This document shows positions 16,345-23,781 of a DNA stretch of 50,094 nucleotides, one piece after another (position 1 is the stretch's first letter; every line of letters starts with the position of its first letter). The stretch covers positions 82,092 to 132,185 of the forward strand of contig NZ_RDBL01000010.1 in assembly GCF_008042035.1 (NCBI RefSeq). Direction: 5' to 3'. The notes under the pieces were generated by a model, which saw nothing but the letters and a program-made list of their open reading frames with translations, was not told the origin of the DNA and did not search any database. Position numbers and translations under genes: made by a program. Source of the DNA: Streptomyces sp. col6 (lineage in GTDB: Bacteria > Actinomycetota > Actinomycetes > Streptomycetales > Streptomycetaceae).

Positions 16345-16470
16345 GACATCCAGTGCCCGGGGTGGAGGCTGTGTACCCCGGTCCCGGCCGAGACGGAGTT
16401 CTGGCAGTCGGACACGCACCGCCTCCACCGCCGTCGCCGGTACGAGCGCGTCGTGGCCGGCATGCTCCTC
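16345..16470 (+). pseudogene. Remnant of a pyridoxamine 5'-phosphate oxidase-type protein (C-terminal piece)
   Basis: In the frame that begins at the GTG overlapping the NUDIX stop, about 40 residues read WRLCTPVPAETEFWQSDTHR followed by LHRRRRYERV. FWQ...RLH.R.RY is the signature near the C-terminus of PNPOx (PdxH-like) flavoproteins, which oxidise pyridoxine or pyridoxamine phosphate. No N-terminal FMN-binding half exists upstream and the frame degenerates after it, so this looks like a decayed gene end. It occupies the otherwise gene-free 16331-16621 interval. Confidence 0.55.
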
Positions 16471-16621
16471 GGGAGCGACACCCGCTTCGGCCGCAGCACG
16501 CGGTCGGCCGCCCCGGCCGGCCGCGTCCGGCCCGCCTCACAGACCGGCCGCACCGGCAGTGAACAGCCCGTGACGCGGAAGGAACCCCGAGCGCGGCGTC
16601 CGGTAAGGCGGCGGTGTCAGC

Positions 16622-17836
16622 GTGGGCTCCATGACCATCCTCGCCGCCTCGGCCCCGCCGCCCGCCTCCTGCCGCGACGTTCCATGGACGAGCGCACGCG
16701 AACGCGCTCACGCGGCCCCCGCCCCGTTGCCCGCCACGCGGGCTCCCCTCGCCGACGCGGCCGGATCCGCCCTCGCCGAGGCGCTGCGCAGCCCCCAGCC
16801 GATACCGGCATTCGACACGGCTGCCATGGACGGCTACGCCGTCGGCCCAGGCATCGGTCCCTGGCGGGTACTGGGCGTGGTGCCGGCCGGCGGCATCTGG
16901 GCGGGTGGGACGCTGCACGCCGGTGAGGCAGTCGGGATCTCCACGGGAGCGCCGGTCCCGGCGGGAGCGCGCGCGGTGGTTCCGCTGGAGCAGGCCGGAC
17001 GGTCCGGGGACCTCGTGCACGGTCCGTTCCTGGCCGAGGACCGGCACATCCGCCGTGCCGGGGAGGACGCGCCGGCCGGATCGGTCCTGGCCGCGGCCGG
17101 AACCCGTGCCGGCCCCGCTCTGCTCGGCCTGGCCGCGGCATGCGGCTACGACACCCTTCCCGTACGCCCCCGTCCACGCGTCCGGATACTCGTCACCGGC
17201 GATGAAGTCACGCGTACGGGCCGCCCCGCGACAGGCCGGGTACGCGATGCGATCGGACCGTTCCTGCCGCCCCTCGTCAGAGCGCTCGGAGGGGAAACCA
17301 CGGATGTCCGTCACGTGCCGGACCGCCCCGCCGGCTCGCTGCGCGCGCTGGTACGCGCCGCGTCCGACGAGGGCGCGGACGTGACGGTGATGACCGGGTC
17401 CACCTCGGTCGGCGCCACCGATCAGTTGCGGAGGCTGCTCACGGAGGCGGACGCGCGGTGGGTGGTCGACACGGTGGCCTGCCGCCCCGGCCACCCCCAG
17501 CTCCTGGCCCGGTTGCCCGACGAGCACTGGGTGGTGGGCCTGCCCGGAAACCCGTACGCCGCCCTGGTCGCCGCTCACACCCTGCTGGCGCCGTTGCTGT
17601 CGGGGCTCACCGGCCGTCCGCTGCCCGCCTTGCCGCGCATCCCGCTCGCCGGCGACATCCGTACCGTCCCCGGCCGCACCCGCCTGATCCCGGTGGCCTG
17701 GGACGGCGCCACCGCACACCCTGTCGGCGGTCATGGCCCCGCGTTCCTGCGCGGAGCGGCCCTCGCAGACGCCCTCGCCGCCGTGGCGCCGGACTGGCGG
17801 CCCGGACAGCCCGCACCCCTGATCCTCCACCCCTGA
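16622..17836 (+). CDS. moeA: MoeA-family molybdopterin molybdenumtransferase
   Basis: 404 residues from a GTG (an ATG at 16631 is an alternative). MoeA inserts molybdenum into adenylylated molybdopterin. The hallmark MDGYAV is at residues 69-74, the substrate loop STGAPVPAGARAVVPLE follows, domain 3 opens with VRILVTGDEV and RVRDAIGPFLPPLV, and TGSTSVGATDQL takes the place of the canonical GGVSVGDYD. LPGNPYAALV and a C-terminal domain IV complete it. The departure from the canonical GGVSVG motif suggests a divergent paralogue rather than the main housekeeping enzyme. It is not near other moa/moe genes, but a xanthine-dehydrogenase-type molybdoenzyme is encoded 11 kb downstream. Confidence 0.85.
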   Translation: MGSMTILAASAPPPASCRDVPWTSARERAHAAPAPLPATRAPLADAAGSALAEALRSPQPIPAFDTAAMDGYAVGPGIGPWRVLGVVPAGGIWAGGTLHAGEAVGISTGAPVPAGARAVVPLEQAGRSGDLVHGPFLAEDRHIRRAGEDAPAGSVLAAAGTRAGPALLGLAAACGYDTLPVRPRPRVRILVTGDEVTRTGRPATGRVRDAIGPFLPPLVRALGGETTDVRHVPDRPAGSLRALVRAASDEGADVTVMTGSTSVGATDQLRRLLTEADARWVVDTVACRPGHPQLLARLPDEHWVVGLPGNPYAALVAAHTLLAPLLSGLTGRPLPALPRIPLAGDIRTVPGRTRLIPVAWDGATAHPVGGHGPAFLRGAALADALAAVAPDWRPGQPAPLILHP

Positions 17837-18013
17837 GACGGAGGGCCCGCAGGCCGGCGGCGCGTAGTATCCATTGCCGGTGGCGCGGAGCCACCCCTGA
17901 TGTCCGCTGCGGCATATCCGGGTCTCCGCGGCCGGCAGGCCATGTGGTGTACGTGCCGCGTCGCGGGCATCGCGCCCTTCTGACGCTGCCCGGGAACGAA
18001 GTGAGGTAGGGCA

Positions 18014-18673
18014 GTGATCTGCGTCGGCGGCATGATCGGAATCGGCAAGACCAGTGTGGCCGAGCTGATCGCCAAGGAGCTGGGAAGCAAGGTCTTCTAC
18101 GAGAGCGTGGAGGACAACCCGATCCTGCCGCTCTTCTACACGGCCGGCCCCGAGGAGATAGCGGCGAAGCGCTACCCCTTCCTCCTCCAGCTCTACTTCC
18201 TGCAGACGCGATTCGCCGCGATCAAGGAGGCGTACCGGCAGGACGACAACGTCCTCGACCGGTCGATCTATGAGGACTGGTACTTCGCCAAGGTCAACCA
18301 CGACCTCGGCAGGATCAGTTCCCTGGAGATGCGGGTGTACGAGGGGCTGCTCACCGAGATGATGCGTGAGATCGACGGCCTGCCCTACCGCAAGGCGCCG
18401 GACCTCATGGTCTACCTCAGAGCGGACTTCGAGACGGTGCTGCACCGCATCGGTCTGCGGGGGCGCGCATTCGAGCAGGATGAGGGTCTCGTCGAGTACT
18501 ACCGGATGCTGTGGTCCGGATACGACGACTGGGTGCGCGAGCACTATCGCGCCAGTGACGTCCTCGTGATCGACATGAACCGCACCGACGTCGTGAACAG
18601 CCCCGAAGACGCTGAGCGCGTCGTCCGGGAGGTGGCGGACGCCCTGTCCGTCGCAAGGGCCCGGCGTTCCTGA
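18014..18673 (+). CDS. Deoxynucleoside kinase (dAK/dGK family)
   Basis: 219 residues from a GTG with GAGG seven bases upstream. The P-loop GGMIGIGKTSVAELIA sits at the N-terminus, the conserved DRSIYED (the ERS/DRS catalytic motif) is near residue 83, and a LID-like Arg-rich segment RIGLRGRAFEQ near 155. This matches bacterial deoxyadenosine/deoxyguanosine kinases, which phosphorylate salvaged purine deoxynucleosides with ATP. Its stop is 14 bp before the FhuF-like gene, so the two are probably cotranscribed, though a functional link is not obvious. The 177 bp upstream hold no recognised element. Confidence 0.88.
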   Translation: MICVGGMIGIGKTSVAELIAKELGSKVFYESVEDNPILPLFYTAGPEEIAAKRYPFLLQLYFLQTRFAAIKEAYRQDDNVLDRSIYEDWYFAKVNHDLGRISSLEMRVYEGLLTEMMREIDGLPYRKAPDLMVYLRADFETVLHRIGLRGRAFEQDEGLVEYYRMLWSGYDDWVREHYRASDVLVIDMNRTDVVNSPEDAERVVREVADALSVARARRS

Positions 18674-18687
18674 CGCGGAGGTACGTG

Positions 18688-19410
18688 GTGGCGGGGGATC
18701 TGGGTGACGGCCTCATGAACAGCGGTCCGGGCGCGGCGGACGAAGCACCGGTGGACGAGATCGTCGAAGCGCTGCGCGGTGTCGCGCAGCTGGGAGGCTT
18801 CTTCGCCCTCGGCACGGTCCGGGGGCCCGGGTCCGGCGGAGGGCACCTCACGTGGGAGGGGTTCTCGGCGCGGGCCAGGACCGTCAACGAACGCCTCGCC
18901 ACCGCCGAGACCCGTATCGGTGTCTCCATCGCCCACCTCGGACTCGCGGCACGCCTGTGGTCGCCGGTGCTCGCCTGCGCCCTCGTCCACGGGATCGTGC
19001 CAGTGATGACCACCGTGGAATGGGCCGACGACGGCTCGTCCCTTCGGCTGGCGGGGCCGCGGGGCAGCCGCGCACCGCGATCGGCTGCGGCACTGGCGGA
19101 CGCCGTGGCCGCGCAGGCCGACGGCGTCCTCCAGCGCGTGGAGAGCCACCTGCCCGCCCGGGTGGCGCCGCGGCTGCTCGCGGGGAACTCCGCTTCCGCG
19201 CTGGTCGGCTCGGCGGCGCAGCTGCTGAGGCTGCGGCCCGGCCTGCGAGGGCCGCTCACCGAGCTGACGCGGGACCTCCTGGAGACGGGACGGCTGCGCG
19301 GGACCGGCCGGATCACCGGCCCCGAGCTGAGCTTCCGCCGCCGCAGCTGCTGCCTGTACTACCGGGTGCCGAACGGCTCGACGTGCGGTGACTGCTGCCT
19401 GGTCCGGTGA
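18688..19410 (+). CDS. FhuF-like (2Fe-2S) siderophore-iron reductase family protein
   Basis: 240 residues from the second of two GTGs, which has GGAGG six bases upstream. The C-terminus carries the FhuF-type cluster motif CC-x10-C-x2-C (SCCLYYRVPNGSTCGDCC), which ligates an unusual 2Fe-2S centre. The body lacks membrane segments, as in cytoplasmic ferric-siderophore reductases that release iron after import. No iron box is visible upstream and no siderophore transporter is adjacent, so the reductase role is inferred from the motif alone. It follows the deoxynucleoside kinase closely. Confidence 0.78.
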   Translation: MAGDLGDGLMNSGPGAADEAPVDEIVEALRGVAQLGGFFALGTVRGPGSGGGHLTWEGFSARARTVNERLATAETRIGVSIAHLGLAARLWSPVLACALVHGIVPVMTTVEWADDGSSLRLAGPRGSRAPRSAAALADAVAAQADGVLQRVESHLPARVAPRLLAGNSASALVGSAAQLLRLRPGLRGPLTELTRDLLETGRLRGTGRITGPELSFRRRSCCLYYRVPNGSTCGDCCLVR

Positions 19411-19475
19411 CCGGGCACTCCCCACCAGAGGGACCGGGCCCTTCCAGCGGGAGAGGCCCCTGGAAGACTGTCCGC

Positions 19476-20291
19476 ATGAGTACGGAACAGCGCGCGGTCC
19501 TCGTCATCGGCATCGGGGCCGGGGACCCCGACCACCTGACCCTCCAGGCGGTGAAGGCGATCCGGCGTACCGACGTCTTCTTCATCGTCGGCAAGGGCCT
19601 CCACAAGGCGTCCCTGACCGACCTGCGCCACCAAATGATCGAGGAGCACGCGCAGGGCCCGTACCGCGTGGTGGAGGTCGAGGACCCCAGCCGCGACCGG
19701 CGCCCGATGGACCGCTCGGACTACACGGCGGCCGTCCACGACTGGCGTGAGCGGCGCGGTGAGATCTTCGAGAGGGCGATGCGCGAGGAGATGACAGCCG
19801 GCGAGACGGGGGCCTTCCTCGTCTGGGGCGACCCGTCCCTGTACGACAGCACGCTCGGCATCCTCGGGGACATCGAGGACCGTGGCGCGCTCTCCGTGAG
19901 CGTCGAAGTGATCCCCGGCATCACGAGCGTCGCCACCCTGACCGCCCGGCACCGCATCCCGCTCAACCAGGTGGGCCGACCGGTGCACATCACCCCGGCC
20001 CGCCGCCTCACCGACGTCGGCCGGAACGACGACGGCGACATCGTCGTCATGCTCGACGCCCACGAGTCGTTCACCCGGGCCGTGGGCGACGACGTGTGGA
20101 TCTACTGGGGCGCCTACCTCGGCACCCCGGACGAACTTCTGGTCGCCGGGCCGCTCCACGAGGTCTCCGACCGCATCCGGCGGGTCCGCGCCGAGGCACG
20201 CGAGCGGCACGGCTGGATCATGGACACGTATCTTCTGCGGATGAGGGAAGACCTGTCGCGGGGAGCCGCCGCGCCCGCGGAGGCCGTCTAG
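19476..20291 (+). CDS. cobF: Precorrin-6A synthase (deacetylating)
   Basis: 271 residues, a corrin-ring SAM methyltransferase. CobF acts in the aerobic B12 pathway, methylating C1 of precorrin-5 with loss of acetate. Visible features are the N-terminal VLVIGIGAGDPDHLTLQAVKA (SAM/tetrapyrrole methyltransferase signature), FLVWGDPSLYDST (the GDP loop) and VEVIPGITSVATLTARHRIP. The start ATG has a modest GGAAG nine bases upstream. It is separated from other cob genes and no cobalamin riboswitch precedes it. Its stop codon overlaps the stop of the convergent membrane-protein gene within the palindrome CTAG (20288-20291), leaving no space for an intergenic terminator. Confidence 0.93.
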   Translation: MSTEQRAVLVIGIGAGDPDHLTLQAVKAIRRTDVFFIVGKGLHKASLTDLRHQMIEEHAQGPYRVVEVEDPSRDRRPMDRSDYTAAVHDWRERRGEIFERAMREEMTAGETGAFLVWGDPSLYDSTLGILGDIEDRGALSVSVEVIPGITSVATLTARHRIPLNQVGRPVHITPARRLTDVGRNDDGDIVVMLDAHESFTRAVGDDVWIYWGAYLGTPDELLVAGPLHEVSDRIRRVRAEARERHGWIMDTYLLRMREDLSRGAAAPAEAV

Positions 20292-22045
20292 CAGTGCCGC
20301 TGCCACGGGCCGAGGTACGAGCTGTCGATCTCGTACAAGCCGGATGCCGGCACCTTGAGGCGCACCCACTCGCCGTCACGTTCGATGCAGCCGCCGTTGG
20401 TGCGCAGCCAGGGGGAGTAGGCGATACGCAGGCTCACCGTCCCCGCACTCCGGGTGCGGACGGTGACCTCGGCATGGTCGCTGCTGACCACGGACGCGCC
20501 GGCGCCGGTCACCATGGGGCGGGCGTTCTCGACCGCGTAGATCTTCCAGTGGGCGTCATGCCACACCGGCTTCAACCAGTGGGGCTCGCGCTCGACGAGT
20601 CCGGCCTCGTCCTTCGCCGCGAAGTCGGGCTCCCCTTCCAGGAGAACGACGTACTTCACTGCCCAATTGTCGAGCCAGGAACGGTACTTCGCAGTTGAGA
20701 ACCGGCCCTCGTAGAAAAGGTCACCGCGCTCCACGTCCACCTGACGATTCCATCCGCGGGCGAGATTCACCTGGCTGCCGAGCACGGTGGTCTCCCGGTG
20801 GCTGACCGCCGGTACGACCTCCACACGGGCCCGGTCCGCACCCAGCCGGTCCAGCGCCGCCCGTACGCCGCGCGTTTCCGTGGCCCACGCCGGCACGGGC
20901 GTAGACATCCTCGTCACGTGAAGGGTGTGCGTCGTGACCCACTGGGCGGAGATCGCGAGCGCGACGGCGAGCGCCGCCCTCTGCGGCAGGCGGGCCCTGC
21001 CGGTGAGCACCGCGGCGAGCAGCACCGGGCCGCCGAACAGCTCGGCCAGCCGCACGACATTGGCTCCCACAGGGGTGGGGATCACCGCCGACAGGATGAC
21101 GCCGAGCGCGTACACCGCGGCGCCGTAGCGGAGCACCCGCCACTCCGGTGGCGCACACGCGGCGAGCAGAACGCCGAAGAGGACCGGCTTCCACAGATCG
21201 CTCGTGGAGATGGGCATCACGCCGCTGAAGGGGAAGAGCAGCGTCGTCAGACCCACCACCGCGATGGGGGGAGCGCACAGAGCGAGGGCCTTGCCCACGT
21301 CCCGGTCGAGGAGCCGGCCCGCGCCGCACACGAGGAGGAACAGCCCTGCCACCGGACTGGCCATGGTGGCCAGGGCGCTCAACACACCGGCCATGACAAG
21401 GCGCTTGCTCTCCCCCGTCAGCACCAGGCACGAGGCCAGGGCCGGAACGACGCCCAGCGCGAAGGTGGACCGGCCCGAGGCGACGTTTCCCCACAGGAAC
21501 AGCACGGCCAGGAGCGTGGGCCACATCGGGTGGCGGACTCCGCCGCGGACGAACAAGCAGCCCACGAGCCATGAGGCGGCCATACCCGAGGCCACGGTGA
21601 CGGTTCGCACGCCGAGCAGAGCCATCAACTGCGGGGCGAGGACGCTGTAGTTGCCCACATGGACGCCGCCGTACCAGGCAAGGTTGTAGGGCGATCCGGG
21701 GTGGTCGGCGACGAATCGCGTCCAGGAGATCTGTGCGGCGAGGTCGCCGCCTCCGGTGGCGAGAAACAGGGCCCAGAGAACGTATGCGGGCAGGGCGACG
21801 ACGCAGGCGGTGAGGGGTACGCGATAGCGCTCCAGGAATGGCCGCGGCTCTCGCGGCCCACCGGTACGGGTGTTCTTTCTCTGGGCGGGAAGTCCGGCCT
21901 TGACATCGGATACCGCGGTCGCGGTTCGCCGTTGTGCCGGATCGCTCCCGGCGACCACTGCCCAGCCGTCTTCAAGGTCGTTGTCGGTCAAAGCCAGTTG
22001 CTTTCCTTGAGGCGCTCCACCGGGCGGCGGCTTTTCGGACGCCAT
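20288..22045 (-). CDS. Polytopic membrane protein with C-terminal soluble domain
   Basis: 585 residues from an ATG at 22045. The N-terminal 65 residues are hydrophilic, about ten or eleven transmembrane segments follow (roughly residues 70-400), and the last 180 residues form a soluble domain ending YLGPWQRHC. The first loop GGGDLAAQISWTRF...YNLAWYGGVHVGNYS has the acidic residue and layout seen in GT-C glycosyltransferases. Similar proteins in Streptomyces are, as far as I recall, labelled only as membrane protein or MFS transporter. Function is unknown; a lipid-linked sugar transferase is one possibility. It is divergent from the beta-helix gene, so its promoter lies in 22046-22160. Confidence 0.75.
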   Translation of the reverse strand: MASEKPPPGGAPQGKQLALTDNDLEDGWAVVAGSDPAQRRTATAVSDVKAGLPAQRKNTRTGGPREPRPFLERYRVPLTACVVALPAYVLWALFLATGGGDLAAQISWTRFVADHPGSPYNLAWYGGVHVGNYSVLAPQLMALLGVRTVTVASGMAASWLVGCLFVRGGVRHPMWPTLLAVLFLWGNVASGRSTFALGVVPALASCLVLTGESKRLVMAGVLSALATMASPVAGLFLLVCGAGRLLDRDVGKALALCAPPIAVVGLTTLLFPFSGVMPISTSDLWKPVLFGVLLAACAPPEWRVLRYGAAVYALGVILSAVIPTPVGANVVRLAELFGGPVLLAAVLTGRARLPQRAALAVALAISAQWVTTHTLHVTRMSTPVPAWATETRGVRAALDRLGADRARVEVVPAVSHRETTVLGSQVNLARGWNRQVDVERGDLFYEGRFSTAKYRSWLDNWAVKYVVLLEGEPDFAAKDEAGLVEREPHWLKPVWHDAHWKIYAVENARPMVTGAGASVVSSDHAEVTVRTRSAGTVSLRIAYSPWLRTNGGCIERDGEWVRLKVPASGLYEIDSSYLGPWQRHC

Positions 22046-22169
22046 GACCGCTTCGGGCTGCGTCGAATGTACTCGACTTGGGGCCGTCGGACTTCGCGGA
22101 GCAAGCCGGCGGGCCGACAACCGGTCGTGCCATGAGCGTTCATGTCCCGTTCACCCTCTCGGATCGATC

Positions 22170-22201
22170 ATTCGATCAATAGGTCATGCTATTGAACGAA
22201 T
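22170..22201. promoter_or_regulatory. 32-bp palindromic operator candidate
   Basis: 13-bp arms (22170-22182 ATTCGATCAATAG and 22189-22201 CTATTGAACGAAT) complement each other with one mismatch around a 6-nt centre. The word GATCAAT recurs within the downstream promoter (22212-22218) and GATCGATC lies just upstream. The palindrome ends four bases before the -35 hexamer of the beta-helix gene, a position for a repressor or activator acting there or on the divergent membrane-protein gene. It is AT-richer than its surroundings. Confidence 0.65.
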
Positions 22202-22204
22202 CTC

Positions 22205-22233
22205 TTGACCTGATCAATCGTGACCTCTACTTT
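22205..22233 (+). promoter_or_regulatory. Sigma70/HrdB-type promoter of the beta-helix/phospholipase operon
   Basis: TTGACC (22205-22210), a 17-bp spacer and TACTTT (22228-22233) form a good vegetative-type promoter. Transcription would begin near 22240, giving a leader of about 20 nt with the ribosome-binding site CAGGAGG before the ATG at 22262. Confidence 0.65.
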
Positions 22234-22261
22234 CGGGCCACCCACCCCAGGAGGTTCTCGC

Positions 22262-23749
22262 ATGAGTATCCGAGCCGGTCATGCGCTCTTCGCCGCGTCC
22301 GTCGCCCTCATCGGCACCGCTGTCCTGCCGGCCCAGTCGGCCCTGGCGGACGGCTCCACGACCTACGTCGACTGTTCGCGATCCACCGCGGGGACCGGCA
22401 CCCAGGCCAGTCCGTTCAACAGCATCGCCCAGGCCAACGGGAAGACTTATGGGGCCGGCGACACCCTCGCCTTCGCGTCCGGCACCACGTGCAAGGGTGC
22501 CCTCGCCCCGAAAGGCAGCGGCACCGCGAGCCGGCCCGTCACACTCACCCGCTACGGCTCGGGTGCACTGCCGGTCCTGAACGGCGACGGAGCCACGGAC
22601 GCGGTCTCGCTGACCAACCAGGACCACTGGACGATCAGTCACCTCAAGCTCACCAACCCGGCCGGTTCCCTCGCCCGGCGCACCGGCCTGCGCATATCCG
22701 CCACCGACGGCAAGGCTCACACCGGGTTCGACATCGGCAACCTCGTCATCGACCGTGTGGCCGGCCAGACCGACAAGACCGGTTCGGTCACCGAGGACTA
22801 CGTCCAGTCGGGAAGCGTCGTCACCGGCGCCACCGGGACGAACTCCACACTCGGCGACGTACACGTGCACCACAACACCGTGAGCAATTCGGGTGGAGGC
22901 GGCCTGAAGATCCGTACCGGCTCCATGGCCACCAAGGGCGACGGCGTTCTCGTGGAGTACAACACCGTCAAGGACGTCGGCGGAGACGGCATCATCGTCA
23001 GCTACGCCGACTCCCCGCTGATCCAGTACAACGACGCGTCCGGCGTCGGCAATGGCGTCTACCCGTTCTCCGGCGGCAACTTCGCCGGTATCTGGGTGCT
23101 CGGCGACCACAACCCGACCATCCAGAAGAACGCCGTGTACGACATCACCAGGATGTCCGTCGCCGACAGCCAGGCGTTCGACTGCGACTGGGGCAACACC
23201 GGCTACTGCACGATCCAGTACAACTACAGCCGCGACAACATCGGCGGCTTCTTCCTGGACTGCGACGGCTGCGGCACGATCGGTGGCGCCAAGCAGGTCA
23301 TCCGCTACAACATCTCCGAGAACGACTGCCGGATGAGCAGCAACAGTGCGGGCCGGTCGGCGCTGCACCTGTACAACAACGTCCTCTACTGCACGGACAA
23401 GAAGTTCGATGTCACGCTCCCGGACGAGAGCGTCGTCGAGAACAACATCTTCGTCGGCACGTCCGACTCCCGGCTTCCCGCCACGTCGGGTATCCAGTGG
23501 TACTGGAACGTCTTCCAGGGTGTACCCCGGCCCACGGCCAACGGCATCGCCGGTGACCCGCAGTTCGTCGCACCCGGGACCGGCGGCAGCTCGATCCACG
23601 AGGTGGACGGCTACCAGTTGAAGTCCACCTCGCCCGCGCTCGGCAACGGTGCCGTCATCACCGACAACGGTGGCCGCGACTACTGGGGCAACGCGCTCTC
23701 GGCGACGGCGAAGCCCAACCGGGGTGCCTACCAGGGCCCGGGTCTGTAG
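22262..23749 (+). CDS. Secreted right-handed parallel beta-helix protein (pectate-lyase-like fold)
   Basis: 495 residues; the ATG at 22262 has CAGGAGG six bases upstream. A Sec signal peptide (residues 1-30, ending QSALA-DG) is followed by a chain with regular short strands and stacked Asn/Val/Ile turns (NLVIDRV, VHVHHNTVSNSGGGGLKI, VLVEYNTVKDVGGDGIIV, PLIQYNDASG, TIQKNAVYDI, VVENNIFVG), the pattern of right-handed beta-helix repeats. Such folds occur in polysaccharide lyases and hydrolases; no catalytic residues can be named. The end (DGYQLKSTSPALGNGA...DYWGNAL) resembles the closing segment of secreted beta-helix proteins. A phospholipase C gene follows by 32 bp, so the operon seems devoted to extracellular degradation. 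Confidence 0.85.
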   Translation: MSIRAGHALFAASVALIGTAVLPAQSALADGSTTYVDCSRSTAGTGTQASPFNSIAQANGKTYGAGDTLAFASGTTCKGALAPKGSGTASRPVTLTRYGSGALPVLNGDGATDAVSLTNQDHWTISHLKLTNPAGSLARRTGLRISATDGKAHTGFDIGNLVIDRVAGQTDKTGSVTEDYVQSGSVVTGATGTNSTLGDVHVHHNTVSNSGGGGLKIRTGSMATKGDGVLVEYNTVKDVGGDGIIVSYADSPLIQYNDASGVGNGVYPFSGGNFAGIWVLGDHNPTIQKNAVYDITRMSVADSQAFDCDWGNTGYCTIQYNYSRDNIGGFFLDCDGCGTIGGAKQVIRYNISENDCRMSSNSAGRSALHLYNNVLYCTDKKFDVTLPDESVVENNIFVGTSDSRLPATSGIQWYWNVFQGVPRPTANGIAGDPQFVAPGTGGSSIHEVDGYQLKSTSPALGNGAVITDNGGRDYWGNALSATAKPNRGAYQGPGL

Positions 23750-23781
23750 CCGACGGCCGATACCGACCTTTCAGGAGTGTC

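Noticed and set aside
15458..18544. A 1028-codon open frame on the minus strand across NUDIX, moeA and the deoxynucleoside kinase
   Set aside because: It is antisense to three well-supported genes, has no recognisable domain and a composition expected of a high-GC shadow frame.
18560..18687. Iron box upstream of the FhuF-like gene
   Set aside because: No TTAGG/CCTAA-type palindrome is present there; the gene is closely linked to the deoxynucleoside kinase instead.
19411..19475. Cobalamin riboswitch upstream of cobF
   Set aside because: The 65-bp gap is too short and has no B12 box or aptamer core.
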